A DNA stretch of 64,000 nt from Maribellus luteus (GTDB taxonomy: Bacteria > Bacteroidota > Bacteroidia > Bacteroidales > Prolixibacteraceae): positions 310,001 to 374,000 of the forward strand of contig NZ_QWGR01000001.1 in assembly GCF_003576475.1 (NCBI RefSeq). The letters run 5' to 3'. Of the stretch, positions 43,249-52,807 are shown in pieces (the first letter of the stretch is position 1; each line of letters opens with the position of its first letter). The notes beneath the pieces were generated by a model. That model was given only the letters and a program-made list of their open reading frames with translations, was not told the origin of the DNA and did no database searches. Position numbers and translations under genes: made by a program.

Positions 43249-46200
43249 TTACATCTCTTTTACCAATTCACGGGCGCCGGTGTGCATGGTGTTCAATTGT
43301 ACCACTTCCGAAGCAATCCGTTTTGATTCAGAAATGTTTCCCAGGCCTTTTTCTGCCAGTGCCATAAGGTATTTGTTTTCCCAACTGCTGCGTTTTTGCA
43401 GGTCGTCGTCAAAAACCAACAGCAGCGGCAGTGAGGTAGCAAAATAGTCGATCTTTACTTCTTCCTGCAGTTTCTGTTCGGCGTATAATTTCATCTTTTG
43501 CAACAATTCACAGGCTTCGGTTTCCCGGCCCAGTTCTCTTAACGAAAGGGCGCTGTAATACGTGAGCTCCGAGAAAGCGCTTACCTCCATATTGATAAAG
43601 TCGCCCTCTTCGCTGGCACTTGCCTCAAAGTGCTTGCTGGCAAGCCCGTCGTTTTCCAATGTTTTGTACGCTTTGCCCAACCAGTAATTTATATGGGCAA
43701 CAGCCTGTAAGGGGTGGTATTTTTCTCCCAGGTTGTCGGGGGTGTTGATGGCGCGCTGAAACCAGTCAAGTGCCTGGTCTGCCTGCTTGTTTTGAAGGGC
43801 TTCCTGCCCGAGGGCTAAGCAACTGTACGTGTATTGTTTCAGCACCTGTCCTTCGCCGCCTTCCCAGGGGTGAAAGTTGTGACTTTCAAGAAGCCGAAGC
43901 GCTTTTTTGTGCTGTCCGGTAAAATTGTACAAGGCAGCCAGTTCCACACTAAAATCGTCGCGGGAAGTTATTTTTTCCCGGAAAGGTTCCAAGTCTGCCA
44001 AACGTGTAAGCGGATCGTCGTTTTGTTTTTTTCTGAGCTGGTCGTATTCGTATTGGATGCGCATGTCTCCGGGCGAAAGCTCAATGGCTTTCCGGTACCA
44101 ATGTGCAGCTTTTTCCCCTTCGGAAGAATAATTCCAACAGGCAATGCCGAGGTTGCGGTACAGGGTGGCATAGCTGCAGCCGTTGTTGGCCGCTTTTTTC
44201 CAGGTTTCAATGGCATCGGCATGGCGTTTCAGGTTGTAGTAATAATTTCCCAAACCATAAGCCGCAAGCGGATTATTCCCAGTTTTTTCCAGCGCCCATT
44301 CCAAAACCAGTTGTTCATTTATTCTTGATGGAAAGAAATAATCGTACGAAAGATTTTCTGTCTTGTTTAAAAGTTCGGTTGACTTTGAATGCTCACCGGC
44401 TTTGCTGTATAGCCAGGCCTGCATAAAATACGTGGACGGCGATACATTCATCGGGGTGGGAACTGCATATTCTGTTACTGCGTTTTGGTGATGCCATTTA
44501 ATCAGGCTGATGGCCTCTGCATAAAACCCGGCATCGGCGTAATCAAAAGCCGTGTCGATGATCACCTGTGCATCGTTGCCGCCGGAGCTCAGAAAAGATT
44601 GGAAGTTTCCAGTCAATACCGATTGTTCGTAGTTGGCCCATTGGTCGAGCGCATCTTTTTTTCTTAGTTCATCGAGTGTTGCGGCGGCTTCCTGTGGTTG
44701 CCCGGCTTTTCGTTGCAGGATGGCTTTTAAAACCAGTGCTTTGTTGTTTTGCCGGTTGGTGTCAAGCGAAGCTTCGATGTGTTCCTGCGCGGTTTCAAAG
44801 TCCGATTTCCGGCAATCCAGCAATGCCAGCTGGTAATAGGCGGCCGAGCGCCACTCGTAATTCCAGGTTGATTTGTAGAAGAACGCGTAAGCTTCTTCCG
44901 TTTTTTCCTGCTTCACACAGGCAAGTCCGCAGTAATAATGTGCTTCGCCGGTTGCCGGGTTCGGATGATAGCGGGTGATGATTTTTATGGCCTTTTTCAG
45001 ATGATCCTCTGCTTTAGCAAACTTCCCGATTTTGCAAGCCGAGCGCCCCAGCGCAATGTGCGACCGGTAACTGTCCGGATCGCGTTGGATCGCTTCCTCG
45101 TGGTAGGTTTCCGCTTTCCGGGTAGGATGACGGTACAGTTCAAGGTGTTCTCCGATAAGCTCCAGTTCGTTAACACTGGTAATTTCATTTGCCTGTTTGG
45201 GTTCAAAAGCCAGGTTTCGGCTTCTGGCAGCCCTTGTTTCCCGGTGATGGTACGAAATCAGTTCCTGTCCTTCGGCGGTTTCCACGCTCACCGAAAGCAT
45301 GTTTTCCTGTCCGGCCGTTATTGAAATATCCGGGCCTTTCCATGTTTTTTCGGGAGATATTTCGATGTGTTCAAAAATGCTTGTTTCATTTCCGGTTTTT
45401 AGCACTACGCGCAGGTTCTCAAAACGCTTGCTGGCAGCTACTCCAAAATCCAGTTTGTTGCCTTGCCGGATTTGCAAACGCACGGCCATATCTTTATTGG
45501 CATTCTGAACCGGCCCCAGGTTTTTGTAGCTCCACCAGAACTGCGAGAATGTTTTGGTTTCGTAGGGCAGGAGGTAGGTGAAGTCGGGTTGATTGTCGGT
45601 ATAAACGCCTGCCATCAGTTCAAAATAAGGGCCGTCTTCATCGGTCAGTTCGCGGTCCCAGGCTTTGCCAAAAGCCTCGTTACCCCAGGTCCACTGCTTT
45701 TTGCCGGGGGCAATGTGTCGGTTGGCCACATGCACAAAACCACCATCGGCTTTAAAATCGTAACCTCCGAAAAAATCATAACGCGTGTCGCAAACCATGT
45801 AGCTGGTTGGCACCGGAATGTCCTGGTAACGACGCAAATCGTTTTTTCCGGGGCGCCGGTGGTAAGGAACTCCGTAATAATCGTTTTCTGCCAGCGGGAA
45901 ACTGCTCATCGCACGTACAGCGTGGTCGGCCACATAATCTACATCGGGCGGAAAAAAGCTTTGGTAATCATCGTGCACCCGAACGGCTACATTCGCCCAC
46001 CAAAGAAACGTGTGGGTTACGGGTGTCGGGTTGTACAATCTTCCGCGCAGCTCAATCAATGAACTGTCGGGACGGAGCCGTATGCCGTGCATACCTTTCA
46101 AACGGTTCATGGGATCGTATTCCGACATCCATACGGTGCGTGCGCCATCTGCTTCCTCTTCGATGTGTACTGAAGTTGGCAGGTAGGTTCCCGGACGGTG

Positions 46201-46572
46201 GTGCTGGGGCCAGTTAAACTCAACGCCGCCGCTAATCCAGGGGCCGGCAAGCCCCACCAAAGCCGGTTTTATCACGTGTTGTTTGTAAAAGAAATCGTAG
46301 TTGTTGTTGGCTTTGTCCTGTGCTTCAAAAATACGTCCGCCTATTTCGGGCAACATTACCAGGCGCACAAAATCGTTTTCAAGCCTTACCGAATCGTATT
46401 TTTTATCCTTTTTCTGATCGAAAACTTTATCGATAAACGGAACCGGATATACTTTGCCTGAAGATCCCTGGTAAACCCGTTTTTCAAAAAACATCGGGTT
46501 AATCTCAGGTTTCCCCAAGCCATAAGTCGGTACTATTATTTCCTCTCGCTTACAAATTACTTGGTTGATCAT
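43249..46572 (-). CDS. DUF5107 / tetratricopeptide-repeat protein, cytoplasmic
   Basis: 1107 residues, no signal peptide. The N-terminal third (about 15-430) matches DUF5107, a beta-sandwich resembling the galactose-mutarotase/aldose-epimerase fold: VRLVMLPEIGGRIFEAQDK, ISGGVEFNWPQHHRP, FLWWANVAVRVHDDYQ. The rest (about 470-1107) is TPR repeats (YHEEAIQRDPDSYRSHIALG; GEAHYYCGLACVKQEKTEEA; ATLYRNLGIACWNYSSEGE). No enzyme activity is established for this architecture to my knowledge. As the last gene of the sulfatase/GH cluster, beside a sugar porter, it may bind or process the imported sugar in the cytosol. Gap to the GH2 gene is 12 bp. Confidence 0.88.
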   Translation of the reverse strand: MINQVICKREEIIVPTYGLGKPEINPMFFEKRVYQGSSGKVYPVPFIDKVFDQKKDKKYDSVRLENDFVRLVMLPEIGGRIFEAQDKANNNYDFFYKQHVIKPALVGLAGPWISGGVEFNWPQHHRPGTYLPTSVHIEEEADGARTVWMSEYDPMNRLKGMHGIRLRPDSSLIELRGRLYNPTPVTHTFLWWANVAVRVHDDYQSFFPPDVDYVADHAVRAMSSFPLAENDYYGVPYHRRPGKNDLRRYQDIPVPTSYMVCDTRYDFFGGYDFKADGGFVHVANRHIAPGKKQWTWGNEAFGKAWDRELTDEDGPYFELMAGVYTDNQPDFTYLLPYETKTFSQFWWSYKNLGPVQNANKDMAVRLQIRQGNKLDFGVAASKRFENLRVVLKTGNETSIFEHIEISPEKTWKGPDISITAGQENMLSVSVETAEGQELISYHHRETRAARSRNLAFEPKQANEITSVNELELIGEHLELYRHPTRKAETYHEEAIQRDPDSYRSHIALGRSACKIGKFAKAEDHLKKAIKIITRYHPNPATGEAHYYCGLACVKQEKTEEAYAFFYKSTWNYEWRSAAYYQLALLDCRKSDFETAQEHIEASLDTNRQNNKALVLKAILQRKAGQPQEAAATLDELRKKDALDQWANYEQSVLTGNFQSFLSSGGNDAQVIIDTAFDYADAGFYAEAISLIKWHHQNAVTEYAVPTPMNVSPSTYFMQAWLYSKAGEHSKSTELLNKTENLSYDYFFPSRINEQLVLEWALEKTGNNPLAAYGLGNYYYNLKRHADAIETWKKAANNGCSYATLYRNLGIACWNYSSEGEKAAHWYRKAIELSPGDMRIQYEYDQLRKKQNDDPLTRLADLEPFREKITSRDDFSVELAALYNFTGQHKKALRLLESHNFHPWEGGEGQVLKQYTYSCLALGQEALQNKQADQALDWFQRAINTPDNLGEKYHPLQAVAHINYWLGKAYKTLENDGLASKHFEASASEEGDFINMEVSAFSELTYYSALSLRELGRETEACELLQKMKLYAEQKLQEEVKIDYFATSLPLLLVFDDDLQKRSSWENKYLMALAEKGLGNISESKRIASEVVQLNTMHTGARELVKEM

Positions 46573-46584
46573 TCTCTGAAAAAA

Positions 46585-49410
46585 CTAGTTGAACATTTTT
46601 TGTATTTCTTCGGGGGCCAGTTCGCTGGCCGGTGCAAATTTCTCGCTGCTCATGTACTGCAACAGGCTGTATTTTAACTGACGGGCTTCCGGCCGGTTTT
46701 CCAGGTCGGAAGTTAAATCGATGCCCGAAACCAGCAGTTTTCCTTTTCCCACACGGGCCTCAAAAAGTAGGGCCAGTTGGCGGTTGGTCACCCAGTCGTC
46801 GATAACCCTGACGATGGGTTGCAGTGGTTGTGAAAAAGCTTCAAGCATGATTGCATTTGAATGGCTCATGGCATCCCACCACTGCCAGTTGGAGTGGTAT
46901 TCGGTGGGGAATTGTTCCAGCGCCGGATGCTCAGGATCGCACAAAATCCCCAGTGTGTGCGGTTTTTGACCTCCTGTCCAGGCGGTATTCCAAAAAATAC
47001 TGGAAAAGCCAATGCCAATATCTCCTCCGTATGCTGCGTTTGTGCTGCCTTTTAAGGTTGTCAGAAGTACATCCTCGCCATTCTTTAAGGCATCGATGGT
47101 TCTTTTATCAAGCGTATTAACCACCCTGATATTTTTTGAAACCGAAGGCACCTGAGCCGGATAAACCCAGCAGTCCCAGCTATTGAAAAAACCATCAATA
47201 TTTACTTCGAGTGTTACTTTTCGTGGGCGGTTTTCAGCCTGAAATTCATAAACGACTTGTCCCAGTTGAAGGCCGTTGCCAATGGAAATATTCTGTTGCC
47301 CCAGTGTACCTTCGGCAATTGTTTTGTCGCCTTCCGTAAGTTTCCATGCCGGGTTGGCTGAAATGGGATTTTCGCCAAAATGAGCCACTTCGATCGCGGC
47401 AGTCAGGCTTTCGCCTTCGTTAAAAACTCGTTTCGGAAGCCTTGCCAGGGGCACGGTGGTATTGCAAAAACGCCTGTACTCTTCGGGCGAAATGTAGCCT
47501 TTTTCTTCCCAGAACGGATCGAGAACGCCCACCAGTGCAGTTCCCTGTCCGGGGAAATCGTGTAAGTCGAGCAACTGGAAACCGGCAAAGCCCGGTGTTC
47601 TCAAGGCCGCTTCAATATCGGCTTTGTAACAAAGTGCCTGCAGTTTTCCGGAGGCCAGTAAAAAGCTGTCGGCCAGTTCTTCCATGTGGTGGGCTTTCAG
47701 GCTTTCGCGGAAAAGCTCGAAATTTTTGGCTTTTAGTACGCCTGTATATTTTTCAATTTCCCGGAAGTTGGGATACACACACCACTGTCCGATTTCGTGG
47801 CTGACCACGGGGATATCGTATTGCGCTATTTTATCCGTCCAGTCGTAATTGCTTCGGGGAGGTTCGGAATTGATGATGCTGTTGAGCCCTTCGTTCCAGC
47901 GTTGAATACGCGGCTGAGGAATATTGTGGTACTGATTGACTACCAGTGCCGGCCAGCCGCCTCCGCTGGTATACACCCGGCGTGAATCTTTTTCTGCCCA
48001 ATGCTTCACAAAGCCGGTGAGAAATTCTGCGTGGTGCGGGCCGCCGGGCTCGTTGCCGTATGCCATCATTACAAACGACGGATGGTTGCCATACGCGTCC
48101 ACAATTCGTTCGCTTTCGTCCATAATGTACTGATCGATGGGCAGGCCGCTGCCCAGTTGCGTACTGACATTGGCCCACGACGAACACTCCACCTGCAGAT
48201 AAATACCCATTTCGTCGGCTGCCTTAAAAGCGGCTTCGGGCGGGCACCACGAGTGAAAACGGACATGGTTGAGCCCATGTGCTTTAACCGCGGAGTATAT
48301 TTTTTCCCAGTATTCTGTTCCGGTTGGAGGATAGCCGGTTAGCGGGAAAATGGCACATTCGAGTGTTCCGCGCAAAAAAACGGGGCGGCCGTTGTTGGTA
48401 AAACGTGTGCCTTCCGGTTTGAATTCGCGCAAGCCAAAATCGATCGTTTTATGATCGGTCTCCTTTCCTGCTTTTAGCTGTAAAATCAGTTCATAAACGT
48501 TGGGGTTGAACTCGTCCCAAAGCAGGGCATCTTTTCCCAGTGGATAGCTCATGGTGAGCTTGTTTGTTCCGGGGGTAAGCTGGTAGTTTTCTGATTTTTT
48601 GCTGACCGAAGCACCTGTATTTTTAAGCACTGCACCTGCGCTGAGGTTTGCAGTCTGAGGTTCTTTCAATGTATTGACGACGGTAGCTTTGATGTGAAGC
48701 AGTTTGTTTTCCACATCAGGAAATACAGCCACATTGTCAAAAAATATTTTGCCGCTGGCATTGAGCGAAAGATCGCCAACAATGCCGTTCCAATTGGATT
48801 GGGTGTGGTCGGTAATGCTGTGTGAATCGATGCCCGGATCAACCTCTTTTACACGATTGTCGATGCGGATGGCCAGCGTATTTTCGCCGGCTTTCAGAAA
48901 GGACGTGACATTGAAAACATGAGGCACTGCCAGGCTGTTTTGAGTTCCAACATGTTCTCCGTTTATCCACACATCCGATTCCCAGTGAGGACGTTCGAGG
49001 TTGAGTTTTACGTGTTGTTGCTCCCAGTCTTCCGGAATAACAATTGTTTTTCGGTACCATGCTGCGCCGGTGTATTTTTTCTCGGGCTGAAGCCAGTACG
49101 GAATGCGGACATTTTCAGCACTGGTATAAGGCGCATAATTCTCGTCATTGAACCAGAAGTGGTTTTTTAAAGTGCCTGTCCATTGTGTTTCAAAGGTGAT
49201 GTTATCGCCTTTGCCGTTTTCTACCATTGATCTCGGTAAGTGCACACTTTCCGGCAAATCGGTAGTGTACCATTTCTCATTGATTCCCTGGTCATCGGGA
49301 TCGGTCCGGAACTGCCATTCGCCCGAAAGGTCGATGGTGGAAGCAGAACGTTGGGAGCAGCCGGTAAAGCTGGCCAGTATGATAAGAGTATAAAAGAATA
49401 AAGTTTTCAT
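46585..49410 (-). CDS. GH2 glycoside hydrolase, lipoprotein (first of two)
   Basis: 941 residues, lipobox FTGC (Cys18). Domain order: jelly-roll sugar-binding domain (about 25-215), immunoglobulin-like domain (about 220-330), TIM barrel (about 335-640), then accessory beta domains. Acid/base Glu454 in AYGNEPGG and nucleophile Glu539 in VVSHEIGQWCVYP. RFHSWCPPEAAFKAAD is shared with the GH2 at 52808. GH2 covers beta-galactosidases, beta-glucuronidases, beta-mannosidases and others; the barrel does not settle which. Translation start follows GH97 stop by 11 bp. Confidence 0.93.
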   Translation of the reverse strand: MKTLFFYTLIILASFTGCSQRSASTIDLSGEWQFRTDPDDQGINEKWYTTDLPESVHLPRSMVENGKGDNITFETQWTGTLKNHFWFNDENYAPYTSAENVRIPYWLQPEKKYTGAAWYRKTIVIPEDWEQQHVKLNLERPHWESDVWINGEHVGTQNSLAVPHVFNVTSFLKAGENTLAIRIDNRVKEVDPGIDSHSITDHTQSNWNGIVGDLSLNASGKIFFDNVAVFPDVENKLLHIKATVVNTLKEPQTANLSAGAVLKNTGASVSKKSENYQLTPGTNKLTMSYPLGKDALLWDEFNPNVYELILQLKAGKETDHKTIDFGLREFKPEGTRFTNNGRPVFLRGTLECAIFPLTGYPPTGTEYWEKIYSAVKAHGLNHVRFHSWCPPEAAFKAADEMGIYLQVECSSWANVSTQLGSGLPIDQYIMDESERIVDAYGNHPSFVMMAYGNEPGGPHHAEFLTGFVKHWAEKDSRRVYTSGGGWPALVVNQYHNIPQPRIQRWNEGLNSIINSEPPRSNYDWTDKIAQYDIPVVSHEIGQWCVYPNFREIEKYTGVLKAKNFELFRESLKAHHMEELADSFLLASGKLQALCYKADIEAALRTPGFAGFQLLDLHDFPGQGTALVGVLDPFWEEKGYISPEEYRRFCNTTVPLARLPKRVFNEGESLTAAIEVAHFGENPISANPAWKLTEGDKTIAEGTLGQQNISIGNGLQLGQVVYEFQAENRPRKVTLEVNIDGFFNSWDCWVYPAQVPSVSKNIRVVNTLDKRTIDALKNGEDVLLTTLKGSTNAAYGGDIGIGFSSIFWNTAWTGGQKPHTLGILCDPEHPALEQFPTEYHSNWQWWDAMSHSNAIMLEAFSQPLQPIVRVIDDWVTNRQLALLFEARVGKGKLLVSGIDLTSDLENRPEARQLKYSLLQYMSSEKFAPASELAPEEIQKMFN

Positions 49411-49421
49411 TTTTCCAGTTC

Positions 49422-51383
49422 TTATTGATTTTCAGAAGGAGTAATTCGTGCTACCCAGCCACCGCCTGAACACATTTCGATGGTAATTGGCGTGCCTGCT
49501 GTTATGTCTTTTAGGATCAGCTGGTAGTCTTCTGCGCGGGTATTGGCATTTAGTCCATCCTGCACAGCTTCGAGCAGGTATTTCCCGGGCGCCAGAAAGT
49601 CGGTGTTTATGGTAAGCGTGCGTTCGTCCCAATTGGTGATGGCCCCGATGTACCAGTCGTTACCAGAACGTCTTGCCAACGCGGTGTAGTTGGCCATCTT
49701 GCCGTCGAGAAGCCTGGTTTCGTCCCATTCCACCGGAATTTGCGACAGAAACTGCGTACATTCTTTTTCCCGGTAGTAGTCTGAGGGCGAATCGGGTAAC
49801 ATGGTCATGGGGCTGCTGAGTATCACAAACAAAGCCATGGCATGTGCTCTTGTTCCTTGTCCCATCGGGTAATCGCCCAGTGCTTTGAAGTTGTTTTTGG
49901 TTGAATTTCGCAGGGTTGCCGGAATGTAATCCATGGGGCCGGTAAACATTCGGATATACGGCAGAATGTTGTGGTGCTCGGGCGAATCCTCGGTTGTCCA
50001 GCCGTTGTATTCAAACTCGATTAGCCCTTCGCGGGTTAGCACGTTCGGATATTTCCGGCGTAATCCGCATGGTTTGTAGGCTCCGTGAAAATCGACCACC
50101 ATCTTTTTTTCAGCCGCTTTCTGGGCAACTGCCTCGTAAAATTCCACCATTTCCTGGTCGTCGCGGTTCATGAAATCCATTTTTATTCCGCGTATTCCCC
50201 AACTTTCAAACAGGTCGAAAGCTTCGTCCCATTGTTTTTCGAGGGTTTTCCAGATTACCCACAGCATAACGTCAACACCTTTCGTGCGGGCATATTCGGT
50301 TACTTCGGCCATATCCAGTCCGGGTACTGCCGCCAGTAAATTGTCTTGCGGGCTCCAGCCATCGTCAAAAAGAAAATACCTGAAACCGTGTTCTGCACAG
50401 AAATCAATAAAATATTTGGCTGTTTCGGTATTGATTCCCGCTTTAAAGTCAACTCCGTAGATATTGTTTTTTGCCCACCAGTCGAACATTACAACGCCGG
50501 GTTTTATCCACGACGTATCTTGAAGCGCATTGGGCGACGAAAGCAGGTAAACCATGTTGTTGTCGATCAGGCCGGCTTCATGGTCAGCCACGGCAAAAAT
50601 ACGCCAGGGGTAGCTTCTGTTTCCGGCTACTTTCCCGATGTAATCGAAGGTTTCGGTAATTTGTCCGTGCACATACACACTGCCGGTGGTCCTATAATTT
50701 TTCGGATAAGGCGGATGGGTGCTGTTTAGCTGCGCTCCGCCTGTACCTTTTAGCCACAAGCCCGGGTAATTGTACAGATCGGCTTCGGTTACGAGCACAA
50801 AGGTTCCGTTTTGCTTTTCGGCCAGCAAGGGCAAATGGCACAGTTGTTCGTTTTCGATTGCTGAAACAGCTCGGTGCTCGTAAGGCGTTTCGTACGAGGA
50901 GTTAAACGAGCCCGACGCCTGAAAGCGGATCGAGTCTTTTTCATCCAAAACAAGCGACAGGTTTTCGCTGTAAACGGTTAAGCTGTCTTTTGTGGAAGTA
51001 AAAAAACGATAGGCAAGTCCTTCGTCAAACAAACGAAAAGTGATTCCGCTTTTGTTTTTGGATCTAAATTCGAGCTCGTTGTATGTGTTTTGAATAGTGG
51101 CAGCTTTTTCGCGGATAAACGGTTGTATGGTTTCATCAACCGATCTACGGGTAGTTTTTAAGCCTTTAAATTCCGGGGTGCTTAGCAGATCTTTGTCGGT
51201 TTCCATCGAAAGATTTTCGAGTGTAAGAAGGTTGTTCCCATTTTCGCTCAGAAGTACCGAGATACTTTCAGCGACAGAGATTTTGGCTTGTAACTTTCCG
51301 TTGGGCGATTGCAATGCATACTCATTGGCAAAAGCGAAGGAAATGAGGAAAATACAGGTGATAAGCAAAACTGTTTTTTTCAT
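49422..51383 (-). CDS. GH97 glycoside hydrolase, retaining (alpha-galactosidase-like) subtype
   Basis: 653 residues with signal peptide (to about FAN, residue 20). N-terminal beta-supersandwich (about 22-285), catalytic barrel (about 290-560), C-terminal beta domain. The candidate nucleophile is Asp403 in GIRGIKMDFMNRDDQ, at the strand-4 position that distinguishes the retaining GH97 subgroup (such as the Bacteroides alpha-galactosidase) from inverting SusB, which uses glutamates. Ca2+-site residues near the C-terminal side are plausible but not assigned. Alpha-galactosidase action is therefore likely but not proven. Confidence 0.92.
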   Translation of the reverse strand: MKKTVLLITCIFLISFAFANEYALQSPNGKLQAKISVAESISVLLSENGNNLLTLENLSMETDKDLLSTPEFKGLKTTRRSVDETIQPFIREKAATIQNTYNELEFRSKNKSGITFRLFDEGLAYRFFTSTKDSLTVYSENLSLVLDEKDSIRFQASGSFNSSYETPYEHRAVSAIENEQLCHLPLLAEKQNGTFVLVTEADLYNYPGLWLKGTGGAQLNSTHPPYPKNYRTTGSVYVHGQITETFDYIGKVAGNRSYPWRIFAVADHEAGLIDNNMVYLLSSPNALQDTSWIKPGVVMFDWWAKNNIYGVDFKAGINTETAKYFIDFCAEHGFRYFLFDDGWSPQDNLLAAVPGLDMAEVTEYARTKGVDVMLWVIWKTLEKQWDEAFDLFESWGIRGIKMDFMNRDDQEMVEFYEAVAQKAAEKKMVVDFHGAYKPCGLRRKYPNVLTREGLIEFEYNGWTTEDSPEHHNILPYIRMFTGPMDYIPATLRNSTKNNFKALGDYPMGQGTRAHAMALFVILSSPMTMLPDSPSDYYREKECTQFLSQIPVEWDETRLLDGKMANYTALARRSGNDWYIGAITNWDERTLTINTDFLAPGKYLLEAVQDGLNANTRAEDYQLILKDITAGTPITIEMCSGGGWVARITPSENQ

Positions 51384-51391
51384 GCCGGCTT

Positions 51392-52786
51392 TTATTTTAG
51401 GATGTTTTTTTCAATTTCTTCGAGGCTTTTCCCTTTGGTTTCGGGGAGTTTCTTCAGGATAAACAGGAATCCGGCAACGCTGATACCGGCATAAAGCCAG
51501 AAGGTTCCCGAGGCATGCAGCGCCTTGTTCAGGATGGGGAAGGTGTAGGTGAGGATAAAAGAGGCTATCCACAGCGAGGTGGTGGCGATGGCCATGGCGG
51601 CTCCGCGCACGCGGTTCGGAAAGATTTCGGAGAGCACTACCCAGGTAACCGGAGCCAAAGTAAGCGCATAAACTGCGATGGCTAAAACCACGAGGATTAA
51701 AATCAGCAGGCCCTGAACTTCCCAAAAATAGCTGCCTCCCAGAAAAAGGTAAATCACCGCCAGCCCCAACGACCCGAGCAACATCAGTTTTCGGCGGCCC
51801 CAGCTGTCGATCATTCGCATGGCCACCAGTGTAAACACGAGGTTCACAGAACCGGTGATGACAATGTTCAGCAGCATGTCGGAAACCGAATACCCGGCTG
51901 AGGTAAACACTTCTTCAGCATAATTAAAAATGACGTTGATGCCGCACCACTGCTGAAAAACCGCCAGTACGATACCGATCAGCAAAAGGGGCCTGATTCT
52001 TTTTCCCTTGAGGGTTTTCCAGTCGATTTTCCGGGAAGCGTCTTTCAGGGTTTCGGCAATATCTTTTTCAACGGCTTGGGCATACACGGCGCCTCCGATT
52101 TTCTCAAGAATCTTTTGAGAAGCTTCATTTTTACCTGATTTGGCCAGGAAACGCGGGCTTTCAGGAATTAAAAAAGCGAGAATGAAAAAGGCCGCAGCAG
52201 GCACGGTTTCGGCCCAGAACATCCAGCGCCAGCCCGTTTGTCCGTTCCACGACTGGGCAATAAATTCATCGCTGGCACCGGTCGGTACCTTTTGGGCGAT
52301 GAGGTAATTGATGATTTGGGCGGCCAGAATCCCGATTACGATGGTAAGTTGGTTGACTGCCACCAGCCGGCCACGCATGGGAGCGGGAGAAATTTCAGCA
52401 ATGTACATGGGCGAAATGGCGGAAGCAATGCCGATTCCCAAACCTCCCAGCACACGAAAAACTATAAAGGGTGCAAATTGGTTAACGGCACCTGTTCCAA
52501 GGGCCGAAACGGTAAACAGCAGGGCGGCAAAAATAAGCGGCAGCTTACGCCCGAAACGGTCGGCCAGCCAGCCGGATAAGGAAGCACCGAACAGACAACC
52601 GATCAAGGCACTGCTCATGGCCCAGCCTTGCAGGTTAGCCGATTGCGTGATGTCGAAAAAGCGCTCGTAAAAAGGTTTGGCACCACCAATTACCACCCAG
52701 TCGTACCCAAACAGCAGGCCGCCCATGGCCGATACCAGGGTAATCCCCAGGATAAATTTTTTATTGAATTTTTGATCGTTCATCAT
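51392..52786 (-). CDS. MFS sugar porter (xylose/glucose/galactose:H+ symporter type)
   Basis: 464 residues, 12 predicted membrane spans. Sugar-porter signatures: LLFGYDWVVIGGAKPF in helix 1, GWLADRFGRKLP (loop 2-3), RVLGGLGIGIAS, PMYIAEISPAPMRGRL, and ESPRFLAKSGK in the central loop. Helix 7-12 motifs include QQWCGINVIFNYAEEVF and DSWGRRKL. It sits in the inner membrane and should import the monosaccharide freed by the GH2/GH97/GH95 enzymes. Inclusion of an MFS porter inside the enzyme operon indicates monosaccharide end products. It is 21 bp after the GH2 gene and 8 bp before GH97. Confidence 0.95.
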   Translation of the reverse strand: MMNDQKFNKKFILGITLVSAMGGLLFGYDWVVIGGAKPFYERFFDITQSANLQGWAMSSALIGCLFGASLSGWLADRFGRKLPLIFAALLFTVSALGTGAVNQFAPFIVFRVLGGLGIGIASAISPMYIAEISPAPMRGRLVAVNQLTIVIGILAAQIINYLIAQKVPTGASDEFIAQSWNGQTGWRWMFWAETVPAAAFFILAFLIPESPRFLAKSGKNEASQKILEKIGGAVYAQAVEKDIAETLKDASRKIDWKTLKGKRIRPLLLIGIVLAVFQQWCGINVIFNYAEEVFTSAGYSVSDMLLNIVITGSVNLVFTLVAMRMIDSWGRRKLMLLGSLGLAVIYLFLGGSYFWEVQGLLILILVVLAIAVYALTLAPVTWVVLSEIFPNRVRGAAMAIATTSLWIASFILTYTFPILNKALHASGTFWLYAGISVAGFLFILKKLPETKGKSLEEIEKNILK

Positions 52787-52807
52787 TGGTTTACTGTTTT
52801 GCCGGTT

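Noticed and set aside
43184-46461. Several long frames opposite the DUF5107 gene
   Set aside because: They are antisense to a gene with clear domain matches over its full length, and their translations show no domains.
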